From Hibiscus mutabilis (Eukaryota > Streptophyta > Magnoliopsida > Malvales > Malvaceae), in the NCBI GenBank assembly GCA_019671005.1, contig CM033752.1, positions 10,726,001 to 10,790,000 on the forward strand: DNA of 64,000 bases. Direction: 5' to 3'. A program made the translations under genes and the position numbers. Positions 1-12,338 of this stretch are shown here, piece after piece. Each line of letters starts with the position of its first letter. The first letter of the stretch is position 1. A model generated the notes under the pieces. It was not told the origin of the DNA and did not search any database. It was given only the letters and a program-made list of their open reading frames with translations.

Positions 1-2078
1 CTTAACTTCATTTTTAGAAAATTTTAATCGGTTAAAATTCCAACGGGTTCACTGTAAAGCCCATTTAGACATGCATGACTTAAACACAACAAAATGGCCA
101 CAAAATAAGATTAAATCGAATTTCATGAGTTAAAATAGTTGATTATGTGCTTTTGAATATGATTATATAGCTTAACCTCAATTTCAGGACTTTTTACTCT
201 GTTAAAATTCCAACGAGTCTACTGTAAAGCCCATTTAGACATGCACGCCTTAAACCCATCAAAATGGCCAAAAATAAGATTTTATAACTTTTTATGACTT
301 AAATTATTTAGTTATGAGATTTTGAACATGATTATACACTTAACCTCGATATTGGAGGTTTTTACTCGATTAAAATTTCAACGAGTCCGTTGTAAAGCCT
401 ATTTAGACATGCACGCCTTAAACCCCAACAAAACGACCGAGAAATAATATTAAATCAAATTTTATGACTTAAAATATTTATTATGGGCGTTTGAACATGT
501 TTACCTCATTTTCAGAAATTTTTACTCTGTTAAAATTCTAACGGGTCCACTATAAGCCCATTTAGACATGCACACCTTAAACCCAACAAAACGGCCACAA
601 AATAAGATTAAATGAAATTTAAAGAGTTAAAATATTTGATTATGGGCATTTGAATGTGACTATATAGTTTAAATTCAATTTCAGAACTTTTTACTCTTTT
701 AAAACTCCAACGGGTCCACCGTAAAGCCCATTTTAACATGAACGCCTTAAACCCTAACAAAACGGCCAAAAAATAATATTAAATCAAATTTTATGCTTTA
801 AAATATTTAGTTATGGGATTTTGAGCATGATTATATAGCTTAACCTAATTTTTAGAATTTTTAAACATTTAAAATTCCAACGGGTCCACTAAAAAGCTCA
901 TTTAGACATGCACGTCTTAAACCCAACAAAATGGCCACAAAATAAGATTAAATCAAATTTCATGAGTTAAATATATGATTATATGCTTTTGATTATGATT
1001 ATATTGCTTAACCTCAATTTTAGAACTTTTTACTCGGTTAAAATTCCAACGGGTCCACTATAAAGCCCATTTAGACATGCACGCCTTAAACCATCAAAAT
1101 GGCCAAAAAAAAATAAGATATTATAACTTTTTATGACTTAAATTATTGAGTTAAGATATTTTGAACATGATTATACAACATAACATCAATATTAGAACTT
1201 TTTACTCGGTTAAAATTCCAACGGGTCCACTGTAGAGCCTATTTAGACATGCACGCCTTAAACCCCAACAAATCGGCCAAAACATAATATTAAATCAAAT
1301 TTTATGATTTAAAATTTTTAGTTATGGGCTTTTGAATATGATTATATAGCTTAACCTCATTTTTAGAAAATTTTAATCGGTTAAAATTCCAACGGGTCCA
1401 CTGTAAAGCCTATTTAGACATGCATGTCTTAAACCCAACAAAATGGCCACAAAATAAGATTAAATAAAATTTAATGAGTTAAAATATTTGATTATGGGCT
1501 TTTCAATATTATTATAGAGCATAACCTAAATTTCAGAACTTTTTACTCGGTTAAAATTCCAACGAGTCCACTGTAAAGCCCATTTTGACACGCACGCCTT
1601 AAACCCCAACAAAACGGCCAAAAAGTAATATTAAATCACATTTTATGACTTAAAATATTTAGTTATAGGCTTTTGAACATGATTATGTTGCTTAACCTAA
1701 TTTTTAGAAATTTTTTATCGGTTAAAATTCCAACGGGTCTATTGTATAGCCTAATTAGACATGCACGTCTTAAACCCAACAAAACGGCCAGAAAATAAGA
1801 TTAAATCAAATTTCATGTATGAAAATATTTTATTATATGCTTTTGAATATGATTATATAGCTTAACCTCAATTTCAGAACTTTTTACTCGGTTAAAATTC
1901 CAACAGTCCACTGTAAAGCCCAATTAGACATGCACGCCTTAAACCCCATCAAAATGGCCGAAAAGTAAGATTTTATAACTTTTTATGACTTAAATTATTT
2001 AGTTATAGGCTTTTGAAAATGATTATACAGCTTAACCTCAATATTAGAACTTTTTACTCGGTTATAATTCCAACGGGT
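1..2078 (+). repeat. AT-rich tandem satellite, ~170-bp monomer (left block, part 1)
   Basis: About twelve head-to-tail monomers. The phrase CTTAACCTCA recurs at 171, about 339 and onward, giving a period near 168-170 bp. Each monomer carries a conserved core (GGTTAAAATTCCAACGGGTC, then TGTAAAGCCCATTTAGACATG and CCTTAAACCC) and a more variable AT-rich half. Monomers differ from each other by many substitutions and small indels, and I see no higher-order period here. Unit length, AT richness and the retroelements around it fit a plant centromeric satellite. That function is inferred, not shown. Confidence 0.95.
2064..2078 (+). repeat. Left target-site duplication of LINE tail
   Basis: ATAATTCCAACGGGT sits directly before the LINE tail. 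AAAATTCCAACGGGT sits directly after it at 3283-3297, with one mismatch in 15. Both are ordinary satellite sequence, but the array phase overlaps by exactly this length across the insertion, as expected for a true duplication. Confidence 0.7.
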
Positions 2079-3202
2079 GATATCAACACAGTCCTAAGCG
2101 TTCCAATTATTAATGACCCCCATGACATTACCCTATGGGAGAATAATGACTCTAGCATCTACTCGGTTCGATCTGGATACTTGTACCTACAATGACCATC
2201 TGCCCTATCAACATGCCTTCACGCATTTGGAAAGTTATATCCAAACTGCTGATCCTTCCAAAGATTCGATCTTTTGGATGGCGGGTATGCCATGATGCCT
2301 TCCCGACAGGGCACAGGCTCCAGACTGCGGCTATCACTCCCGAACTCTATCCGCTTTGCCGTTTGGGCTCGAAAACTACGATTCATGCTTTACGTAACTG
2401 TCCAAGTGCCACTAAGGCACTACACCTGGCATGCATACCGAATTCCCTCATTTTCAGTCCTACAACTTCAATTTTATCTTGGCTTGAGGAAGGGGCTGCC
2501 TGTCTCTCGCTCCACTCTTTTGTGTTGCTTCTAACGGTTCTTTGGAACCTATGGAATAGGCATAATGGTTGGGTACATAATCGTCGGCTCCAGCCTCCTT
2601 GGCTTATGGTTATCAACTCACAGGGAATTCTTCGCGACTACGCAGTGGCTTCAACACCAAGCTCCACCCTGAGGCCAACAGAAGAACCAACCTTTGCTCG
2701 CCCGCGATGGAAGCCACCTCGGGTAGGATACTTAAAGATTAACACAGATGGTGCAATTGATCCTCTAACCAAAGCTGCTACTGTAGGTGTAGTGGCACGC
2801 GATGCTAGCGGTGCTGTCATAAGTGGACTTGCTCAAACTTTGGACAATTGCACAGATGCTACCTCTTTTGAAACACAAGCAGTCATTGCCGATATTCGTT
2901 TGGGTTATGATCGCGGATGGTCCAGGATGGTTATTGATACTGACTCAACAATAGTAGCTAACAAAATTAATCGGCATTGTAATGATTTATCTATTATTAG
3001 CTCCTTAATTGAGCATTCTCGCCTTCTGCTAGCCGATGTAGATGATTTTAATGTTCTCTTTGTTCCTAGGATGATGAACATTTTTGCCCACACTCTAGCT
3101 GCTAGGGCTTTACGGACAATGTCGTCCATCTTCTTTACTTCAGATTATCCCAATTATCTTCAAGCTGTTGTAACTAATGAGATTTATTCTCATCCAAGTT
3201 AA
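2079..3202 (+). pseudogene. LINE ORF2 C-terminus: zinc-binding RT domain plus RNase H
   Basis: The first ~38 codons read through the LINE motif W...IYSVRSGY (to about 2195). A frameshift then moves to the frame that runs to the stop at 3200-3202. That frame has a zf-RVT-like segment (SRIWKVISKLLILPKIRSFG, W..CHDAFPTG, then CRLGS..T.HALRNC, one expected cysteine replaced by Y) and a plant-LINE RNase H of about 130 residues. The RNase H shows NTDGA, an E in FETQAV, IDTDS, and the terminal FAHTLA. Known from the family: this domain removes template RNA during reverse transcription. With no upstream RT and a frameshift, this copy is dead. Confidence 0.85.
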
Positions 3203-3282
3203 TATATTTGGGTACTCTTTTCCCCATTGGTTGGCCACATGTGAGGTAAAAGAGGTTTATAATGAGGCCCACATTTCCTTAG
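2079..3282 (+). mobile_element. 5'-truncated L1-type LINE tail
   Basis: A 1.2-kb insertion in the satellite that holds only the end of a plant LINE ORF2 plus about 80 bp of 3' UTR. 5' truncation is usual for target-primed reverse transcription. There is no poly(A) tail beyond the AAAA that belongs to the resumed satellite. The 3' end is preceded by GAGGTAAAAGAGG. The encoded region would come just downstream of the point where the larger LINE at 8180-27462 is cut off, so both may be the same family. That is inferred from protein order only. Confidence 0.85.
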
Positions 3283-6200
3283 AAAATTCCAACGGGTCCA
3301 TTGTAAAGCCCATTTAGACAAGCACGCCTTAAACCCCAACAAAACGGCCGAAAAATAAGATTAAATAAATTTTTTTGACTTAAAATATTTAGTTATGGGC
3401 TTTTGAACATGAATATATAGCTTAACTTCATTTTCAGAAATTTTTACTAGGTTAAAATTCTAACGGGTCCACTATAAGCCCATTTAGACATGCGCACGCC
3501 TTAAACTCAACAAAGCTGTCACAAAATAAGATTAAATCAAATTTCAAGAGTTAAAATATTTGATTATGGGGTTTTTAAAGTGATTGTATAGCTTAACCTC
3601 GATTTTAGAATTTTTCTCGGTTAAAATTCCAACGGGTCCACTATAAAGCCCATTTAGACATGCACGCCTTTAACCCGAACAAAACAGCCAAAAAATAATA
3701 TTAAATCATATTTTATGACTTAAAATATTTAGTTATGGGATTTTGAACATGATTATATAGCTTAACCTCATTTTTAGAAAATTTCAATCAGCTAAAATTC
3801 TAAAGGGTCCACTATAAAGCTCATTTAGACATGCATGCCTCAAACCCAACAAAACGGCCACAAAATAAGATTATACCAATTTCCATGAGATAAAACAATT
3901 GATTATGGGATTTTGAATATGATTATATAGACTTAACCTCAATTTCAGAATTTTTTACACGGTTAAAATTCCAATGTGTCCACTGTAAAGCCCATTTAGA
4001 CATGGATGCCTTAAACCCTAACAAAACGGCCGAAAAATAAGATTTTATCATATTTTATGACTTAAAATATTTAGTTATGGACTTTTGAACATGATTATAC
4101 AGCTTAAACTCAATTTTAAAACTTTTTACTCGGTTAAAATTCCAACGGTTCTAATGTAAAGCCCATTTAGACATGCACACCTTAAACCCCAACAAAACAA
4201 CCGAAAAATAATATTAAATCAAAATTTATGACTTAAAATATTTATTTATGGGTTTTTGAACATTATTATATAGCTTAACCTCATTTTTAGAAAATTTTAC
4301 TTGATTAAAATTCTATCGGGTCCAATATAAGCCCATTTAGACATGCACGCCTTAAATCCAGCAAAACGGCAAAAAAATTAAATCACATTTTATGACTTAA
4401 AATATTTAGTTATGGCTTTTGAACATGATTATATAGCTTAACCTTATTTTGAGAAAATTTTAATGTGTTAAAATTCCAACGGGTCCACTATAAAGCCCAT
4501 TTAGACATGCACGCCTTAAACCCAACAAAACGGCCACAAAATAAGTTTAAATCAAATTTTATGAGTTAAAACATTTGATTATGGGCTTTTGAACATGATT
4601 ATATAGCTTAACCTCAATTTTAGAACTTTGTACTCGGTTAAAATTCCAACGGGTCCACTGTAAACCCCTTTTAGACAAGATGCCTTAAACCCTAACAAAA
4701 TGGCTGCAATATAAGATTAAATCAAATTTATGAGTTAAAATATTTATTTATGGGATTTTGAACATGATTATATATCTTAACCTTATTTTTAGAAAATTTT
4801 ACTCGGTTAAAATTCTAACGGGTCCACTATAAAGCCCATTTAGACATGCACGACTTAAACCCCAACATAATGGCTGAAAAATAAGATTAAATCAATTTTA
4901 TGACTTAAAATATTTAGTTATGTATTTTGAACATGATTATATAGCTTAACCTCATTTTTAGAAACTTTTAACCGGTTAAAATTCTAACTGGTCCACTATA
5001 AGCCCATTTAGACATGCACGCCTTAAACCCAACAAAATAGCCACAAAATAATATTAAATCAAATTTCAAGAGTTAATTTGATTATTGGAATTTGAATGTG
5101 ATTATATAGCTTAACCTCAATTTCCGAAATTTTTACTCGGTTAAAATTCCAATGGGTCTACTATAAAGCCCATTTAGACATGCACGCCTTAAAACCCCAA
5201 CAAAACGGCCGGAAAATAAGATTTTATCAAATTTTATGACTTAAAATATTTAGTTATGGGCTTTTGAAAATGATTATACAACTTAACCTCATTTTTAGAA
5301 GTTTGTACTCGATATTTTGTGTATGATTATATAGCCTATCAAAACGTGTCAACTGTAAAGCCCATTTAGACATGCACACCGTAAACCTAACAAAACGGGC
5401 ACATAATAAGATTAAATCATAGATTATGAGTTAAAAAATTTGATTATGGTATTTGGTGGATATTATAGCTTATCCTCATTTTCAGAAATTTTTACTCAGT
5501 TAAAATTTCAACGTGTCCACTATAAGCACATTTAGACATGCACACCTTAAACCCAAGAAAACGACCAAACAATAAGATTAAATCAAATTTCATGAGTTAA
5601 AATATTTGATTATGGGCTTTTGAATATGATTATAGAGCTTAACCTCAATTTCAGAACTTTTTACTCGGTTAAAATTCCAACGGGTCCACTGTAAAGCCCA
5701 TTTAGACATGCATGCCTTAAACACCAACAAAGCGGCCGAAAAATAAGATTCTATCACATTTTATTACTGAAAATATTTAGTTATGGGATTTTGAACATGA
5801 TTATATAGATTAACCCCAATTTTATAACTTTTTACACTGTTAAAATTCAAACGGTTCCACTGTAAAGCCCATTTAGACATGCACGCCTTTAACCCCAACA
5901 AAACGGCTGAATTTGAACATTATTATTATACAGCTTAACCTCAATTTTAGGACTTTTTACTAGGTTAAAACTCCAACGGTTCACTGTAAAGCCCATTTAA
6001 ACATGCATGCCTTAAACCCCAACAAAACAGCCGAAAAATAGGATTAAATAACATTTTTTGACTTAAAATATTTAGTTATAGGCTTTTGAAAATGTTTATA
6101 TAGCTTAACCTGAATTTTAGAACTTTTTACTAGGTTAAAATTTCAACAGGTCCACGGTTAAGTCCATTTTAGACATAGACCACTTAAACCCAACAAAACG

Positions 6201-8179
6201 ACCACAAAATAATATTAAATCAAATTTTATGAGTTAAAATATTTGATAATGGGATTTTGAAAATGATTATATAGCTTAACCTCAATTTTAAGATTTTTTT
6301 ACTCGGTTAAAATTCTAAGGGGTCGACTGTAAAGCCCAATTAGACATGCACGCATTAAACCCCAATAAAATGGCCAAAAATAAGGTTAAATCACATTTTA
6401 TGACTTAAATATTTATTTATGGGCTTTTGAACATGATTATATAGCTTAACCTCATTTTCAAAACTTTTTACTCGGTTAAAATTCCAGCAAGTCCACTATA
6501 AATCCCATTTAGATATGCACGCCTTAAACCCCAACAAAACGGATGAAAAATAAGATTAAATATTTAGTTATGGGCTTTTGAACATAATTATATAGCTTAA
6601 CCACATTTTCCAAATTTTTTACTAAGTAAAAATTTTGACGAGTCCACTATAAAGCCCATTTAGACATGCACACCTTAAACCTAACAAAACGGCCACGAAA
6701 TAATATTAAATCAAATTTTATGAGTTAAAATAATTGATTATGGGTTTTTGAATAGGATTACATAGCTTAACCTCAATTTGAGAACTTTTTACTCAGTTAA
6801 ATTCCAATGGGTCCATTGTAAAGCCTATTTAGACATGTACACCTTAAACCCTAACAAAACGGCCAAAAACTAAGATTAAATCACATTTTATGACTTAAAA
6901 TATTTAGTTATGGGCTTTTGAACATGATTATATAGCTTAACCTCATTTTCAGAAATTTTTACTCGGTTAAAATTCCAACAAGTCCACTGTAAAGCCCATT
7001 TAGACATGCACGCCTTAAACCCCAAGAAAATGGCCGCAAAATAAAATTAAATCAAATTTTATGAATTAAAAATTTTAGATATGGGCTTTTGAACATGATT
7101 ATACAACTTAACCTCAACATTAGAACTTTTTACTTGGTTAAAATTCTAACGGGTCCACTGTAAAGCCTATTTAGACATGCACGCATTAAACCTCAACAAA
7201 ACGGCCAAAAAATAAGATTAAATCATATTTTATGGCTTAAAATATTTATTTATGGGATTTTAAACATGATTATATAGCTTAACCTCATTTTCTGAAATTT
7301 TTACTCTATTAAATTCCAAGGGGTCCACTATAAAGCTCATTTAGACTTGCACGCCTTAAACCCCAACAAAATGGCCACAAAATAAGATTAAATCAAATTT
7401 TATGAATTACAATATTTATATATAGGCTTTTGAACATAATTATACAGCTTAACCTCAATTTTAAAATTTTTTACTCGGTTAAAATTCCAACGGGTTTATT
7501 GTAAAGCCCATTTATACATGCACGCCTTAAACCCCCAACAAAACGGCCACAAACTAAGATTAAACAAAATTTTATGAGTTAAAATATTTAATTATGGGCT
7601 TTTGAATATGATTATATTGCTTAACCTCATTTTTAAAAATTTTTACTCTGTTAAAATTCCAACGGGTCCACTGTAAAGCCAATTTAGACATGCACGCCTT
7701 AAACCCCAGCAAAATGGCCGCAAAATAAGATTAAATCATATTTTATGAATTAAAATATTTAGTTATTGGATTTTGAATATGATTATACAGCTTAAACCTC
7801 ATTTTTAAAACTTTTTACTCTATTAAAATTCCAACGGGTCCACTATAAAGCCCATTTTGACATGCAGCCTTAAACCCCAACAAAATAGCCAAAAAGTAAG
7901 ATTAAATCACATTTTATGAATTAAAATATTTAGCTATGGGTTTTTGAACATGATTATATAGCTTAACCTTATTTTAGAAATTTTTACTCAATTAAAATTC
8001 CAACGGGTTCACTATAAAGCCCATTTAGACATACAAGCCTTAAACCCCAATAAAACATATGAAAAACAAGATTATATCACACTTTATTACTTAAAATATT
8101 TAGTTATGAGATTTTTAACGTGATTATATAACTTAAACTCATTTTCAGAAATTTTTACTTGGTTAAAATTACAACGGGT
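3283..8179 (+). repeat. Satellite array (left block, part 2)
   Basis: About 29 monomers of the same family and orientation as 1-2078. Several are rearranged or shortened: around 5300-5345 a monomer is scrambled between CTCGATATTTTG and CCTATCAAAACG, around 5910-5930 about 50 bp is missing, and around 6545-6565 the AATCA..TATGACTT segment is missing. No higher-order period was seen. The block ends at 8179 with CAACGGGT, where the second LINE begins. Confidence 0.95.
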
Positions 8180-9479
8180 GTACGAGTGTGATTGTTTTTC
8201 TCTCAATTCTCTCAACTCTCTCAACCCTTTCAACCTTCTTTTTCCTAAGATTTTCCCCATTTTATGACCTTCCTCCTTCTTTCTTATGGCCCGCCACCGC
8301 CTGCATCTATGCTAACATTTCTCCTTGCTTTTGCGGTATTGGCAGTTCTGGCTCTATGAAATGAAGTTTTTATGGTCGTAGTATGCGGGGATATTTTGCT
8401 TGCTACTTTGGGTTCCTGAGATTTGGGCTATGTTATGGTTAAAACAAAATTTTGATTTTTGACTACATTTGGATTATTGGTTTAGTCCTTTCATTTTGAG
8501 AGGTAAGTCTTCTCTATCACACTGTAATTTTCCCTTTGCTTAGTATTGACTGATTCTTTTTGGAATCCGATTTTATGTGGAATTTTAATTTGTTTAAGAT
8601 ATTGTATAAGGGATGTTGATTGTCTCAATAATTTTTTCTTCTCTATATTTTGCCTTCTATCATGTTTTATTTTGTAACAATATTTTGTAAGTATGTCATA
8701 AGATTTATCTCATTTTGAAATGGAGGGAATGATCTTAATTGCCTTTTTTATGGCTTTTGTCCTAGTCCTCAAATGGCCAAAGTTGTGGTTCTCAATTTCC
8801 TGGCTTAAATATTTTTATGGCATTGGATTCATATGATATGCCAATATTTACAACATTGGTGTTTAAATTTTACCATTGACATTGGTGATTATGGCCTTGT
8901 GCGTTGAGATGTTCGATTCTGTTGCTCAATTCTTTTCCAACTCTTTGTCCAGATTGTTGATTGAATTGGGAATAATTTTAGCTTTTGCTATTATTTTTAC
9001 ATAAATCGTTATTTTGTATTTTGGTTTCGGATTTTGCAAGGACTAAAGTGAGAGGATATTGCTTTCCATTCTAACTTTACAATTGGTTATCTTCCTTGTG
9101 CTAAAGGAGGTCCTTTTGTTACTCTTTTAATTATTATGGAATTGATTATAATTTTACAATAGAAAGTATGCTTTTAAAACCTTATTTTGGTGTTGATCCC
9201 ATTGCTTTTTGAATCAATTTTCTATATAATTCATCTAATTTCACATTATGAGTCTTGTAAGGATGATCATATCAATCTTAATTTGTTTTACAAAGTCTAT
9301 CTGATACAGTCTCTTTCCAGAGACATGCCCACTAATTACTATAAATTTTATCAGTTATCACTTCGTTTATTCTTGGTTGTTGGAATGGTCTGATTAATTT
9401 GGAATTAACTTTGATCATTTTGAAAATCTTTTTCTAATCCAAATTGTTGTATAGTAGCCTATAATTTTTTGGGTATAGA

Positions 9480-11640
9480 TGTTACTTATGATTTGGATTT
9501 TACTTTGATTAGAGTTAATTTTTTTACTATTGATATTACATTAGATTTGAATTTCCTCTTGATTAGAGTTAATTCAAATCTGAATTTTGGTTCCAAATTT
9601 GGTCTAAATCTATTCTTGATTACAATTAATATAAATTTGAAAATAAATGCTAAACCCCAACATAATGGATTCATCTTCGATTAGAATCAAATTTTTTGAA
9701 TTACAATACTAAATCAATTCTATGGTCAAAATATGATTCAGAGTTACAATCATTTTGGGATTCATCCAAATCCTCTCTAAGATAGCGACTAATCCAACCT
9801 TTTATGCCAAAATTGGTCCAGTTTCATCCTTAATTGAGTCAATTTCCTTTCAAATTATGTTGCCATTTTTGACCTGGATTTATCCATGTTAATAATCAGT
9901 ATAATTGTGAATTAGATGCCATCACCTTCATTTTCTTTGCCTGGTACATTTATATATGATTTTAGGTTTTGGTAATTTCAATCCTAAAATAACTCTCTAT
10001 AGTCAAACCGGATTGAGAGTTATAATCCATTTGGTTTTCACCCAAATTCAACATATGGTAGCAGCCAAAATGAAATTATTTATCAAAATTGGATTGATTC
10101 AAAATAATCAGAGTTAATTCGTTTTCGAATTTTACTGCTACTTTTGACTTGGATTTAACTATGTTAAGAATAAATTCTTCTGTGATGTTCAATGCCATTA
10201 CCTTAATCCTCATTAATTTTTGTCTAGTACATTCACATCTGAACTTAGAATCTTTAAATTTTTATCCTAAATTAATTTCATTATGGTCAATTCGGATTGG
10301 GAGATACAATCAAATTGATTTTCATTCTCTTTATGGTAGTTTGCAATCCAAATTTTATATGCCAAAATTAGATTGAAATCACCCTTAACTAAGTTAATTC
10401 CTTTTCGTTAAAATGTTATATAATACTTTTGACTTGGATTTATCCATGCCAAGAATAATAGAACTTTGTGATACTAGATGACATCCCCATAATTCTTTTT
10501 AAATTCCATCTAGTACATTCATATTTCAATTTAGGTAATATAATCGGATTGGAAAATAAGATTAATTTTCCAATTTTGACTTATGATGCTTTGTTGGTTC
10601 GGATTTATTTTTGTCAAGATTTAATTTGTGACATTAGATGTCATCACCTTAATTTACATCTTAAATCTTGCATTGGTAAATGAAAATCTGAATTTATTTT
10701 ATAAAATCAGATTGAATTTATCATTGATTAGTATTCATTCAAACTTGCGTATTGATGTTAATTTTGGTTTGAATATAGGCATCAAAATCGAAATGATTCC
10801 AATTTTAATTGGTGTCATTTCCTCTTTAAAATTGCCTGCTATGCTTGACTTGGATTTATCCATGTTAAGAATCGTTTCAATTGTGATATTAGATGCCACC
10901 AATTCAATTTTCCTTAAATCTCGCCTGGCATATTCTAATATGAATTTAATTCCTAAAATTGAATTGGACTCTTCCCTGATTAAAGTTCAATTTTTTTGAC
11001 TTTATATTTTAAATCTGGATCAGTTTTAATTTTGAGTAAATTTGGTTTAATTTCAATTTTAAATGCTATTTTTTGACCCGAAATCATCCATAATTAGAGT
11101 TATATAAAACTTTAATTTAGATGACTTCCCATTAATATATATCTTAAACCTTTACTTGGAAACAATTCATTTTGTATCCAACTCAAACCCTTCTTTATTT
11201 TGCACCGAATTTCCTTTTTTAATCGATGTCATTTCCTCTTCAAACTTATCGTTTTTTGACTTGGATTTATACATATTAAGAAACGATTTAGTCGTGATAT
11301 TAGATGCCACCAAATTAATTTTCCTTAAATATGTCCTGGCATATCTAAATCTGATTTTAATTCCTAAAATTGAATTGGATTGTTCCTTGATTAGAGATCA
11401 ATCTTATTTGACTTTACATTTTAACTCTGGACCGGTTTTATTTTTGAATAAATTTGATTCAACTTTGACCTCAAATGCTATTTTTGGCTCGAAATCATCC
11501 ATAATTAGAGTTGGATTAAATTTTAATTTAGATGACTTCCCACTAATATGTGTTTTAATCCTTTACTTGAAAACAATTCATTTTGTATCCAACTTAATCT
11601 TTCCCTTATTTTGCATCGATTTCCCCTTTATCATAAGCCT
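9480..11640 (+). repeat. Degenerate tandem repeats in the LINE 5' region
   Basis: The phrase GACTTGGATTTATCCATG (with variants) recurs at 9871, 10146, 10431, 10847 and 11258, with a weaker copy near 10597. Each is followed by a similar GTGATATTAGATGCCA block and then TGGTACATTC-like sequence. Spacings are about 275, 285, 416 and 411 bp. The last two units share a longer body of about 414 bp (GTCATTTCCTCTT at 10814 and 11228). Short open frames here are by-products of AT-rich repeats and are not genes. Repeated promoter units occur in some LINE 5' UTRs, and a similar role here is a guess. Confidence 0.8.
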
Positions 11641-11661
11641 TAAGGCTTTTCAATTTGGTGT

Positions 11662-12077
11662 ATGCTCTCTCCCACAATTTTCATATGCCAAGCTCCTTCC
11701 TCTGCTTTACTCGAAGCTTTTTTTAACCTTGAATTAGTGGCTCCAGACTCAATCCTTCAACGGCTGGGTGATCTTAACTTCACCATAGCGGAACAAGGGG
11801 TGGTTTTCACTCTTTCCGTCAATTGGGAATCTCCCTCGAAAGACTCTAATTTGTCCCTCATCGACAAAGTCATCACGAATAAGATAATAGATGGTACTGC
11901 TTTGATACGTGTCTTTCATGCGGTTTGGAAAATGATAAGGTACTCTCGATTTTGGAACTAAAAGCCAATTACTTTCTAATCAAATTCTCTTCGACATCAA
12001 AGCATAATGAAGTCCTTAAGCGAGGATCTTAAAACTATAAGAAGGACTGGCTTGCCCTTCTCCCTTTGGACCCTAAA
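11662..12077 (+). pseudogene. LINE ORF1, N-terminal half (DUF4283-like)
   Basis: The open frame from 11662 to 11961 contains a plant-LINE ORF1 N-terminus (ILQRLGDLNFT, then SLIDKVITNKIIDG and FHAVWK). These are the hallmarks of the DUF4283 nucleic-acid-binding domain. A frameshift near 11930 moves the continuation (ELKANYFLIKFSS, then KDWLALLPLDP) to another frame, with one more stop. At 12078 the coding sequence is cut by retrotransposon T, and the next ORF1 residues (SIDEYPFTNMRIWV) lie past T at about 23490. The true start codon is uncertain; I take the first ATG of the frame. Confidence 0.75.
12073..12077 (+). repeat. Target-site duplication of T (left copy)
   Basis: CTAAA before the element at 12073-12077 is repeated directly after it at 23480-23484. 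Five bases is the normal gypsy duplication. It shows that the whole 12078-23479 unit, including the odd 5' end, is bounded by one integration site. Confidence 0.9.
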
Positions 12078-12338
12078 TGTAATATCCCATTATTTGATTA
12101 GTGACCAAAACACAAAGAATCAAAAGCTAGTGGTTTTAGTTCAGTGACTAAAATGTAAAGTTTTAAAGTTTGGTGACAAAAGTGAAAAGTTAAGAAAAAT
12201 TCAAGGACTAACATGGTAATTTTCCCAATAATTATTTTTATTCCACAAATAGATAGATCATCTAAGGGTGTGGATTGAATATAAAATCTATGGTTTGATA
12301 TGATGTTTCTATTATTGGGAAATTACGGTAAAAGTTTA
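12078..12338 (+). repeat. Partial LTR of T (first ~260 bp)
   Basis: This matches the start of the full LTR at 12765, from TGTAATATCCC to ATTGGGAAATTACGG. At AAAGTTTA it departs from the LTR and enters internal sequence. A short filler (AGTCCCAGATTAAAAGATTA) repeats a piece of the incoming internal sequence before that sequence starts properly. Confidence 0.85.

Larger units (their letters stand above)
8180..12077 (+). mobile_element. Second LINE, 5' segment (5' UTR-like region and start of ORF1)
   Basis: The left junction is at the same monomer position as the LINE tail at 2079 (after CCAACGGGT). The segment opens with pyrimidine-rich sequence (TCTCTCAATTCTCTCAACTC), then about 3.4 kb of AT-rich sequence without a real coding frame, then ORF1 from about 11662. 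A splice-donor-like GAGAGGTAAG lies near 8500. T interrupts the element at 12078, and it resumes at 23485. Treating the whole 3.4 kb as LINE 5' UTR is an inference; part could be unrelated sequence inserted earlier. Confidence 0.65.

Noticed and set aside
2064..2078. CENP-B-box-like core in the monomer (CGTTGGAA on the minus strand)
   Set aside because: Only eight bases agree with the mammalian box. The required TTCG and CGGG parts are CCCG and TTTA here, and the box is not established in plants.
10149..11737. Several open frames of 70-190 codons in the AT-rich LINE 5' region
   Set aside because: They translate to Leu/Ile/Asn/Phe-rich sequence that follows the DNA repeat units, with no domain. 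Both strands give similar frames, as expected from AT-rich repeats.
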